DNA from: Acidobacteriaceae bacterium
Lineage (GTDB): Bacteria > Acidobacteriota > Terriglobia > Terriglobales > Acidobacteriaceae
Assembly: GCA_027306745.1 (NCBI GenBank)
Contig: DAHUZD010000011.1
Location: 1-7,167 of the forward strand
DNA: 7,167 nucleotides
Reading direction: 5' to 3'
The notes under the pieces were generated by a model. That model was not told where the DNA came from. It made no database searches and worked only from the letters and a program-made list of their open reading frames with translations. The position numbers and the translations under genes were made by a program. Of this stretch, positions 1-6,483 are shown piece by piece. How positions within the stretch are numbered: position 1 is the stretch's first letter; every line of letters begins with the position of its first letter.

Positions 1-126
1 TAGATTCTAAAAATATTCCTCAACCTAACGCAGCATCCTTCCGAGCAGGTACAGTGAGTCGAGAAATTTGTGACACGCGAACCATTGTGCCCATGCAGCA
101 TTTCAATTTGTTATAGGCTGGCAACA

Positions 127-885
127 ATGCCACTGCCTGCACCTTTGACGAGCCTTCCCTGGCTGCTGCCGCGCGGCGCTTCGCTCTACGCTCATCGCAT
201 TGACGCTCTGCTCACGCTCAGCCTGACCATTCTGCTGGGATTTTTTCTGCTCGGCCAAGTGCTGCTCCTTGCTGGATTTTTTCTGCCCGCGCAGACCACA
301 GCACGCCTCTCGCCCGCGTACCGCTGGGCTTTGCTGCTGGCGCTGGTGGCTCTCTTTGTGTGGATGACTGCGCGCGCCGAGCACCTGTGGATGGAAACGC
401 AGATGACTCCCACCGATGCCAACGCGCTGCATGTTGAGGTGACCGGAGCGCAGTTCCAGTGGTACTTTCGCTACGCGGGCGCGGATGGCATCTTTGGACA
501 AACGCGTCTGGAACTGGCAGATGCCGCGGCAGGTAATCCGCTGGGCATCGATCCAGCAGATCCGCACGGTGCCGATGACATTGTGAGCGCAGTTTTGGTG
601 CTGCCCGCAGGCCGTGCCGTCGATTTGCAACTACATTCGCTCGATGTGATTCATGGATTTTTTGCTCCGAATCTCCGCATCAAAATGAACGCCGTTCCCG
701 GTCGCACCACCGACCTGCACGTGACGCCAACTGTACTTGGCGACTACCCCATCGTCTGCTCACAGGTCTGCGGCCTGGGCCACTACCGCATGCATGCAGT
801 GCTGCGTGTCGTGTCGCCGCAAGAGTTTGCACGCTGGATGGCGCAGCAGGCAGCCGCACAATCCACGCCATCGGAGCAGCCATGA
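127..885 (+). CDS. coxB: Cytochrome c oxidase subunit II (CuA subunit)
   Basis: Membrane-anchored subunit that takes electrons from cytochrome c at the dinuclear CuA centre and passes them to heme a of subunit I. The 252-residue protein has two membrane helices (about residues 27-53 and 66-83), then a periplasmic cupredoxin domain. The aromatic electron-entry patch QFQWYFRY is at 109-116. CuA ligands are all visible: H176, C211, C215, H219 and M222 in VCSQVCGLGHYRM. The backbone ligand position, usually Glu (CSELCG), is Gln213. There is no fused cytochrome c domain. An upstream in-frame GTG at 70 would add 19 residues, but ATG 127 is preferred because the family's usual N-terminus (LPWLLP..AS.YA..ID) begins just after it. 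Neither start has a good Shine-Dalgarno sequence, and no clear promoter was found in 1-126. The stop overlaps the subunit I start. Family assignment is secure; the exact start is less so. Confidence 0.93.
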   Translation: MPLPAPLTSLPWLLPRGASLYAHRIDALLTLSLTILLGFFLLGQVLLLAGFFLPAQTTARLSPAYRWALLLALVALFVWMTARAEHLWMETQMTPTDANALHVEVTGAQFQWYFRYAGADGIFGQTRLELADAAAGNPLGIDPADPHGADDIVSAVLVLPAGRAVDLQLHSLDVIHGFFAPNLRIKMNAVPGRTTDLHVTPTVLGDYPIVCSQVCGLGHYRMHAVLRVVSPQEFARWMAQQAAAQSTPSEQP

Positions 886-887
886 TG
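873..887 (+). promoter_or_regulatory. Overlapping stop/start (ATGATG) with internal Shine-Dalgarno
   Basis: GGAG at 873-876 lies in the last codons of subunit II, 5 nt before ATG 882 and 8 nt before ATG 885. The coxB stop TGA (883-885) overlaps the ATG at 882. This arrangement suggests translational coupling of subunits II and I. Either ATG could be the true coxA start; the difference is one methionine. Confidence 0.6.
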
Positions 888-2495
888 CAAAATTCCCTAC
901 AACAAAAATCCTGGCTGCGCCGCTGCTTCTTCACCACGGCGCATCGCGTGGTCGGTGTGCAATATCTGCTGCTGGCTATGGCTGCGGTGCTTTGCGGCAC
1001 GCTGCTTTCGCTGCTCATGCGCATCCACCTCGTCTGGCCCCATGCCAATTGGCCGGGTCACGGCCCCATGCGGCCCGAGGAATATCTGGCGTTGGTCACG
1101 GTGCATGGCACGTTGATGATCTACTTCGTGCTGACCGCGGCGCCGCAAAATGGACTGGCCAGCTGGATTCTGCCTGCGCAGATTGGCACGCGGCGCATGG
1201 CTCTGCCGCGGTTGAATGCGCTGTCTTTCTGGATCATTCTCCTCAGTCTCCTTGTCCTGCTGGCTGCGTTTTTTGTTGCCGGTGGCGCGCCCATCTCTGG
1301 CTGGACGGCCTATCCGCCGTTGAGCGCGCTGGCCAGCGCCGGTCCGGGACAGGCTGCGGGCATGGATCTCTGGCTGCTGGCCATTGCGCTCTTCTGCGCG
1401 GGTTCCCTGCTCAGCGCCATCAGCGTCATCGCCACGGTGCTCACCCGCCGCGCGCCCGGCATGGGCTGGATGCGTCTGCCGCTCACCGTCTGGTCGTGGT
1501 TCACCGGCGCGTGCATGATTCTGCCCTCGTATGGAGTGCTGCTGGTGGCCGATGGAATGCTCTTTAGCGACCGGCACCTCGGTACTGCATTTTTTCTGCC
1601 TGCGCAAAGCCTGGTCAATGGGCAGGTGCTGCATCATGTGGCCAATGGCGATCCGCTGCTGTGGCTGCATCTCTTCTGGTTCTTCGGCCACCCCGAGGTC
1701 TACATTGCGATTTTACCTGCGATGGGGCTGGCCTCTTGCCTGCTGGAAAATTTCTCGAGGCGTCCACCCATCAGCTATCGCACCATGGTGGGTTGCACGC
1801 TGGCCATCGCCACGCTGGGTTTTGCTGTCTGGGGCCATCACATGTTTGTCAGTGGCATGAATCCCTATGCCAGCCAGAGCTTCAACCTGACGACGATCGC
1901 CATTGCCGTGCCTTCCACTATTGAGGTCATCCTCTGGCTGGCCACGGTGATGGGCGGCGGCCTGGAGCGAAGCACGCCCCTGTTGTTTACGCTGGGCTTT
2001 CTTTCGCTCTTCATCGCGGGCGGAGCCACCGGCCCCGTGCTGGCCCAACCCGTGCTCGACGCCTACCTGCACAACACGTACTTTGTCGTCGCGCATTTTC
2101 ATCTGATCCTCGGCATGGCCGGAGTCTTTGCGCTCTTTGCCGCTGTCTATTATTGGTTCCCGCTGCTGACCGGGCGCAAAATGAGTGAGCGGCTGGGCCG
2201 CTGGCACTTCTGGCTGACGCTGGTGGGCGCATACGCCGTCTTCTTCCCCATGCACTTTGCCGGGTTGGCTGGTGAACCGCGCCACTATGCGCAATTGACC
2301 GGCACCGCAGCCTATTTGGCCCGGCTGGTGCCTCTGCAAGCGGGCATTACCCATGCAGCGTTTTTGCTAAGCACGGCCCAACTGTTCTTCGTTTGGAATC
2401 TGCTGCGCAGCCTGCGGCACGGAGAGCTGTGCGGGCTAAATCCATGGCGCGCCACCACGTTGGAATGGGATGAAACGGATCCAATCCAACCTTAA
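882..2495 (+). CDS. coxA: Heme-copper cytochrome oxidase subunit I with altered proton-channel residues
   Basis: Catalytic subunit of 537 residues with about 12 membrane helices, reducing O2 to water at heme a3-CuB. Low-spin heme ligands are H75 and H407; the heme a3 ligand is H405. CuB ligands are H270, H319 and H320. The HPEVY motif (270-274) supplies the His-Tyr crosslink pair and the E286-equivalent Glu272 (A-family feature). R47 matches the heme a formyl arginine. Using Rhodobacter numbering recalled from the literature, the alignment is ungapped over key motifs (offset 27 near D132, 14 from H284 onward). On this basis D132 is R105, N121 is S94, N207 is S181, K362 is E348, D412 is N398 and R482 is H468, whereas N139 (N112) and T352 (T338) are kept. 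It lies between subunits II and III. Identity as a heme-copper oxidase is certain; whether it pumps protons is open. It may belong to an alternative oxidase group such as CoxN-like enzymes. Confidence 0.95.
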   Translation: MMQNSLQQKSWLRRCFFTTAHRVVGVQYLLLAMAAVLCGTLLSLLMRIHLVWPHANWPGHGPMRPEEYLALVTVHGTLMIYFVLTAAPQNGLASWILPAQIGTRRMALPRLNALSFWIILLSLLVLLAAFFVAGGAPISGWTAYPPLSALASAGPGQAAGMDLWLLAIALFCAGSLLSAISVIATVLTRRAPGMGWMRLPLTVWSWFTGACMILPSYGVLLVADGMLFSDRHLGTAFFLPAQSLVNGQVLHHVANGDPLLWLHLFWFFGHPEVYIAILPAMGLASCLLENFSRRPPISYRTMVGCTLAIATLGFAVWGHHMFVSGMNPYASQSFNLTTIAIAVPSTIEVILWLATVMGGGLERSTPLLFTLGFLSLFIAGGATGPVLAQPVLDAYLHNTYFVVAHFHLILGMAGVFALFAAVYYWFPLLTGRKMSERLGRWHFWLTLVGAYAVFFPMHFAGLAGEPRHYAQLTGTAAYLARLVPLQAGITHAAFLLSTAQLFFVWNLLRSLRHGELCGLNPWRATTLEWDETDPIQP

Positions 2496-2553
2496 AAAAT
2501 CCCGATGAAAAATCCACGCCTCCCAGTTGCCAACAGGAGTAAACTGTAGCGTC

Positions 2554-2559
2554 GGAGGG
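2554..2559 (+). promoter_or_regulatory. Shine-Dalgarno GGAGGG that fixes the subunit III start
   Basis: GGAGGG sits 9 nt before ATG 2569. A longer reading frame opens at TTG 2527, but nothing resembling a ribosome binding site precedes it, so translation from ATG 2569 is preferred. The 73-nt gap after coxA holds no evident promoter or terminator, which is consistent with one transcript. Confidence 0.7.
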
Positions 2560-2568
2560 CGAATCCGT

Positions 2569-3327
2569 ATGCCAGCCACCATCACCCGCACGCCGGTCAA
2601 TGTGGAGCGCAAAGACCCGGGCACGGGCGGCAAACCGCCGGTGCACCACCGGCCTACGGGCGGCGGTGGCGACGGCGACAACTGGGACAATCGTCCGCCC
2701 GGACGGCGCGGCCCGCGCGAGATGCTGGCGCGCTATCGCATGTTACTTTTCTTCGCCCTGGCCGGGGACATGATGTTTTTCGCGGTCATCGTTCTGGCCT
2801 TTTTCTTCCAACAGCGAGCCGTTCGCATTGACCCTGCCAGCGCTCTCCTGCTGGACTGGAAGCCCTTGGCACTGCCGCCTGTACTTTGGATCAACACAGC
2901 CCTGCTGCTGCTCAGCAGCCTCACCATGGAGTTGGCGCGCCGCCATCTCTTCCGCGAGATTGATGTGATGGAAGAGTGGCTGGGCCTGGGCAAACCCACC
3001 TCCCGCCGTGCTGCGCCATGGTTGATCGTCACCAGCACCCTGGGCTGCCTGTTCCTGGTCGGCCAGTGGATAGCTTGGAAGCAACTGAGCGCTGAGGGCG
3101 TCTATTTTGCCTCCAACCCCAGCAGCCACTTTTTTTACCTGATCACAGCTGCGCATGGACTGCACTTGGTGCTGGGCGTGCTGGCCTTGTTGAGTGCGGG
3201 CATGGCGTTGCTCTGGGCCAAGCGAATCGAGGTCCGGCAGATCGCCATTGATTGCGCGGCCTGGTACTGGCACGCCATGGGACTCTTCTGGCTGGCTCTG
3301 TTTGGCCTGTTGGTCTACGGGCAATAG
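2569..3327 (+). CDS. coxC: Cytochrome c oxidase subunit III (five-helix form)
   Basis: Integral membrane subunit of 252 residues that packs against subunit I and stabilises the oxidase. It does not bind redox metals. Residues 1-50 form a hydrophilic Gly/Pro/Asp-rich cytoplasmic extension (GGGGDGDNWD at 31-40). Five membrane helices follow, near 56-80, 104-119, 149-170, 186-216 and 231-250. This is the short bacterial form, lacking the first two helices of the seven-helix version. Family landmarks are the Glu in helix 2 (E121), the YLITAAHGLHLVLG segment (190-203) and the C-terminal WYWHAMGLFWLALFGLLVYG block (232-251), which corresponds to the WHFVDxxW-L-F-LY signature. The usual Asp of that signature is replaced by Met or Gly here. 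It is the last gene of the oxidase operon. No subunit IV-like gene follows. Confidence 0.9.
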   Translation: MPATITRTPVNVERKDPGTGGKPPVHHRPTGGGGDGDNWDNRPPGRRGPREMLARYRMLLFFALAGDMMFFAVIVLAFFFQQRAVRIDPASALLLDWKPLALPPVLWINTALLLLSSLTMELARRHLFREIDVMEEWLGLGKPTSRRAAPWLIVTSTLGCLFLVGQWIAWKQLSAEGVYFASNPSSHFFYLITAAHGLHLVLGVLALLSAGMALLWAKRIEVRQIAIDCAAWYWHAMGLFWLALFGLLVYGQ

Positions 3328-3393
3328 GCATTCCGCACAGCCTCTTCGCAGCGCGACGCAACCATCAGCGCGGGAATTTCCTCACACCCCCGG

Positions 3394-3422
3394 TTTCACT
3401 TTCCTCGCAGTCTTGATACCCT
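3394..3422 (+). promoter_or_regulatory. Predicted sigma-70-type promoter for the glycosyltransferase
   Basis: TTTCAC (3394-3399), a 17-nt spacer, then TACCCT (3417-3422). This gives a start of transcription about 75 nt before ATG 3506. It closely resembles the element at 5290-5318. Prediction from sequence only; both hexamers depart from the E. coli consensus. Confidence 0.4.
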
Positions 3423-3505
3423 GAGCATTCGGCCTGACAGCGGCCCTCTGACGCAGCATCAATAATGGAGTTCGGTTCGGGACGGAAGAGGAAAGCCAAC
3501 CTTCG

Positions 3506-5212
3506 ATGGGCAAGCGCATCCAACGAGAGACGTGGAAACAGTACCTGCCGGGCGGCAGCTATTGGCAAAATGCCAATGCAGCCATGCTGGCGGAAGTGGC
3601 CGTCCTGCTGGTCTTTACCTCGCTGTTTATCTTTTATGGATTGGTGCCGCTGCTGGGCGGCAGCGTCCTGGGTTTGGTGGGTGCCGATGAACCCCGCTAC
3701 GCGCAGGTGGCCCGCGAGATGCTGGCGCGTCACGACTACGTCACACCCATCCTCTACGGCAAGCCGTGGCTGGAAAAGCCCGCACTCTACTACTGGCGCG
3801 CCATGTTCGCCTTCAAAGAGTTCGGCGTGCATGACTGGTCGGCGCGGCTACCTTCGGCCAGCTTCGCCTTTGCGCTGATCCTGCTGATCTATTTGCACAT
3901 GCGCCGCTTCCGTTTTGGCGGGCAGTTGGAGGCCGCGCTTATCACCGTCTCCTGCGTTGGCATTGTCAGCTTTGCACGCGGAGCGTCCACGGATATGCAG
4001 TTGGCCGCGCCCTTCTGCATTGGAATGCTGGGCTGGTACGCCTGGTATGAGACCAACAAAAAATTCTGGCTCTTCGATCTCTACTTTTTTGTCGGAGCGG
4101 CCACGCTGGCCAAAGGTCCCGTCGCTCCGGCGATGGCCTTCTGCATCATCTTTCTCTTCACGGCTCTGCGCCGTGAGTGGTCCCTGCTGCGCCGCACCAT
4201 CTGGCTGCCGGGCGTTGTGCTGTATCTGGCCATGGTGCTGCCGTGGTTTATTGCCGTGCAGCATCGCAACCCACAATTTCTACGTGTCTTCTTTTTGCAG
4301 CACAACTTGGAACGTTTCGCCACAGATCGTTTCCACCACACACAGCCGCTTTGGTATTACCTGCCCGTCATCTGTGTCGCGCTGCTGCCTTGGACGGTGA
4401 TCGCGTGCAGTGCGCTGGCAGACGCCATTCGCAGTTCTTTGGACGAATGGCGCGTGCGGTGCGCGCCCCATCGTTATGTGGGCACGCCGCGTGCAGGCGA
4501 TGCCTTCCCAGAGTTTCTCGTTCTCTGGGCGGTCTTCCCGGTTCTCTTCTTCAGCTTTTCGCAATCCAAATTGCCCGGCTACATTCTTCCGTCCATTCCT
4601 CCCATTACGATTTTGACCGGCGATTATTTGAACCGTATCCGCAAGCGCGGACTGCATCCCTGGCTGCTGTTGGCGCACGCGGGCACGGCCGGGCTGCTGG
4701 TCTTTACGGCGCTCATTTTCCCCCATGTCTTGGTGCATCCGCATGCCATGCCGCCGGTGCAGGTGCTGGTGGCCGCCGGAATGATCGCCCTGGCCTTCAC
4801 CATCGCCATCCCCGTGGTGGTTCTGCGCTATGGCACAGAGCGTCTGCGCATTGCCACGTTGATTCCCGTGCTGCTGGCTCTTGTATTTTTGCTGGGCACG
4901 CGCAATGGGCCGCTGCTCAATCAGATTTATTCCGCACGTGCGCTGGCTGCGCAAATCTCCGCCGTTCCCAACGCGCCGCCGCTGGTTTGTGTGGATGACA
5001 CCCGGCGCGATGTCTGGTACGGTCTGGCCTTTTACCGAAATCAGCCGATACCCAGTTACGATGAAGACGGCGTGCCAGCCGCCGAGCACATTGTCGTCGT
5101 CAGCGAACGGGCCGTGCCCACTCTGCGCACAACATTGGCTGGTCGTCAGTACGAGCCGCTCTTCGGCTATGCTGCGCAAAATCTGGTTGTCTATCGCGTC
5201 TTTGCAAAATAG
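3506..5212 (+). CDS. ArnT/PMT-family membrane glycosyltransferase (GT83-like)
   Basis: Polytopic GT-C transferase of 568 residues, the usual size for ArnT. Such enzymes move a sugar from a polyprenyl-phosphate carrier to a lipid or protein acceptor on the periplasmic face of the inner membrane. After helix 1 (about 30-56) comes the first periplasmic loop, with DEPRYAQVAREM at 61-72 (D61, R64 and Y65 match the ArnT catalytic region) and LEKP at 89-92 (E90 and K91 match the recalled Zn2+ and lipid-phosphate residues). D163 in ARGASTDM and H266 in FLQHNLERF fit the second Asp and the Zn2+ His. SQSKLPGYILPSIPP (352-366) is another family hallmark. About 12 helices precede a soluble C-terminal tail. 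Start ATG 3506 has GAGGAAAG (3488-3495) 10 nt upstream. No L-Ara4N synthesis or lipid A genes are adjacent, so donor and acceptor are unknown and arnT is not assigned as a symbol. Confidence 0.85.
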   Translation: MGKRIQRETWKQYLPGGSYWQNANAAMLAEVAVLLVFTSLFIFYGLVPLLGGSVLGLVGADEPRYAQVAREMLARHDYVTPILYGKPWLEKPALYYWRAMFAFKEFGVHDWSARLPSASFAFALILLIYLHMRRFRFGGQLEAALITVSCVGIVSFARGASTDMQLAAPFCIGMLGWYAWYETNKKFWLFDLYFFVGAATLAKGPVAPAMAFCIIFLFTALRREWSLLRRTIWLPGVVLYLAMVLPWFIAVQHRNPQFLRVFFLQHNLERFATDRFHHTQPLWYYLPVICVALLPWTVIACSALADAIRSSLDEWRVRCAPHRYVGTPRAGDAFPEFLVLWAVFPVLFFSFSQSKLPGYILPSIPPITILTGDYLNRIRKRGLHPWLLLAHAGTAGLLVFTALIFPHVLVHPHAMPPVQVLVAAGMIALAFTIAIPVVVLRYGTERLRIATLIPVLLALVFLLGTRNGPLLNQIYSARALAAQISAVPNAPPLVCVDDTRRDVWYGLAFYRNQPIPSYDEDGVPAAEHIVVVSERAVPTLRTTLAGRQYEPLFGYAAQNLVVYRVFAK

Positions 5213-5289
5213 CTCTCCTGCCCCTGCTACTCGAAAAACATGTGCGGATAGGAACAGGTTGGCAGTCTGGGTTCACAGCAAGAAAACAC

Positions 5290-5318
5290 TTTCACTTGCC
5301 CGGCAAATCCCCTACACT
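5290..5318 (+). promoter_or_regulatory. Predicted sigma-70-type promoter for the acetyltransferase
   Basis: TTTCAC (5290-5295), a 17-nt spacer, then TACACT (5313-5318). Transcription would start near 5325, leaving a leader of about 70 nt before ATG 5393. It lies in the 180-nt gap after the glycosyltransferase, suggesting separate transcription. Confidence 0.5.
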
Positions 5319-5392
5319 CTTTGCATTGAGCGCGGGCAGGGTATTTTGCTTTCAAAAATATCCCGCCGCGCATTGTTTTTGTGTGCCTTGCT

Positions 5393-6376
5393 ATGCGTGC
5401 CGTGGCTGCCCCTCTCCAACTCGAATTTTTAGACCTGCGTCATTTCCGGGCGCAGGATCTGCGCACGCTGCTGGACGAAGAGAGTGCACTATGGCGCGAA
5501 CGTCTGCATTGGGACTATAGCGGTTCAGCCAACCTGCTGCTGCAATATGTGGACTCGCATCTGCTCATTGGTTATGTCGCCATCGATCAGGGCAAGGTCT
5601 GCGGCTACACCTTCTGCGTACAAGAACAGGCCAAGGCCATCGTCGGGGATGTTTTCGCCACACGCACTCATGCAAACATCTCCGCCGCCGCGGTGGAAAA
5701 GCATCTGCTCGATCACCTATTGGAGACCCTGCGCGCCACCCCGGGCATGGAGCGCATTGAGGCCCAGCTTCTTCTGCACCGGCACGGCGAGCACCACCCC
5801 AGCTTTGTGCAGGCAGGCTTTCAGCAATATCAGCGCATCTACCTGGGCAGCCGTTTGGAGCATCTTGCGAGCGAAGCTCCCCAGGAACGCCTGATCCAAG
5901 ATGGCGCACTACGGCTCCGCAGATGGCAAGACGGCGACTTCGATGCTGCCGCCCACAACATTACCGCCGCCTATGCCGGCCACATCGACAGCACTATCAA
6001 CGATCAATACCGTTCTGTTGCCGGGGCTAGCCGTTTTCTGCACAATATTGTGCGCTTCCCCGGCTGCGGACAATTCTCTCCAGAGGCCTCTTGGGTCGTG
6101 CTGGAGGAAAAAACCGGAGTGATGCAGGCCCTGCTTCTGGCCTCCCGCATCAGCACAGAGGCCGGACATATCACGCAGGTCTGCGTGGCTCCGCATCTGC
6201 GCCAGCATGGACTGGGACGATTGTTGCTGGAAACTGGAGCGCAAAGTCTGCGCGCGCTGGGCTGCTCACTGGCAACACTGACGGTCACCCAAAGCAACGA
6301 GTCTGCAATCCGTCTGTACACCAGCATGGGCTATCAGACACTGCATTCGTTCGACGCCATGCTGTGGACGGTGTAA
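5393..6376 (+). CDS. Tandem-domain GNAT N-acetyltransferase
   Basis: Predicted cytosolic acyltransferase of 327 residues that would use acetyl-CoA to acetylate an amine; the substrate is unknown. The C-terminal half (about 170-327) is a recognisable GNAT domain. Motif A is VCVAPHLRQHGLGRLLLE (263-280), with the CoA pyrophosphate loop R-Q-H-G-L-G-R at 270-276. Motif B is N302-E-S-A-I-R-L-Y309, followed by SMGYQ. The N-terminal half (about 10-155) has a weaker GNAT-like pattern: a strand around GKVCGYTFCV, a helix around 98-113, and FVQAGFQQYQRIYL near 138-151 resembling the GF/GY end of a GNAT fold. It lacks a clear CoA loop. Upstream in-frame codons reach a TGA at 5327 with only GTG 5381 as another start. 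ATG 5393 is preferred, though neither has a convincing Shine-Dalgarno. Regulation is probably from the promoter at 5290-5318. Confidence 0.83.
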   Translation: MRAVAAPLQLEFLDLRHFRAQDLRTLLDEESALWRERLHWDYSGSANLLLQYVDSHLLIGYVAIDQGKVCGYTFCVQEQAKAIVGDVFATRTHANISAAAVEKHLLDHLLETLRATPGMERIEAQLLLHRHGEHHPSFVQAGFQQYQRIYLGSRLEHLASEAPQERLIQDGALRLRRWQDGDFDAAAHNITAAYAGHIDSTINDQYRSVAGASRFLHNIVRFPGCGQFSPEASWVVLEEKTGVMQALLLASRISTEAGHITQVCVAPHLRQHGLGRLLLETGAQSLRALGCSLATLTVTQSNESAIRLYTSMGYQTLHSFDAMLWTV

Positions 6377-6400
6377 AAAATCCCCCACTGCAAAATTGCC

Positions 6401-6429
6401 TTGCCCATTTACTGGCTTTGCCGCACAAT
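6401..6429 (+). promoter_or_regulatory. Possible promoter for the ComEA-like gene
   Basis: TTGCCC (6401-6406), a 17-nt spacer, then CACAAT (6424-6429); each hexamer matches four of six consensus bases. It would give a leader of about 48 nt that contains the GAGGAG ribosome binding site. Moderate to weak prediction. Confidence 0.33.
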
Positions 6430-6470
6430 GCTGCGAGCACACTTTTTTCATGCTGCATGTTGTCTATGCT

Positions 6471-6476
6471 GAGGAG
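6471..6476 (+). promoter_or_regulatory. Shine-Dalgarno GAGGAG that fixes the ComEA-like start
   Basis: GAGGAG lies 7 nt before ATG 6484, an ideal spacing. The upstream in-frame ATGs at 6457 and 6466 lie before this site, so they are unlikely starts. Confidence 0.7.
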
Positions 6477-6483
6477 CAGCCGG

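Noticed and set aside
897..1691. Long minus-strand open frames opposite the oxidase genes, and similar ones opposite the glycosyltransferase.
   Set aside because: They lie wholly within well-supported genes, have Arg/Gln-rich low-complexity translations, and show no family motifs. They are GC-driven shadow frames.
5346..5432. Short frame from TTG 5346 encoding a signal-peptide-like stretch (FLCALLCVPWLPL) ahead of the acetyltransferase.
   Set aside because: It overlaps the acetyltransferase start in another frame, uses TTG with a weak purine stretch, and ends immediately after the hydrophobic run. Most likely a chance frame.
2493..6384. The identical 11-mer TAAAAAATCCC at the stop codons of subunit I (2493-2503) and the acetyltransferase (6374-6384).
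   Set aside because: Two copies of an A-rich stop context are easily coincidental, and no third copy or structure was found.
6429..6448. TGCT-GCG-AGCA hairpin followed by a T6 run, considered as a terminator after the acetyltransferase.
   Set aside because: Only four pairs, with three nucleotides between stem and T run, and it overlaps the putative leader of the next gene.
6091..6483. N-terminal extension of the ComEA-like frame back to 6091.
   Set aside because: It overlaps the acetyltransferase gene, and the strong GAGGAG site plus signal peptide place the start at 6484.
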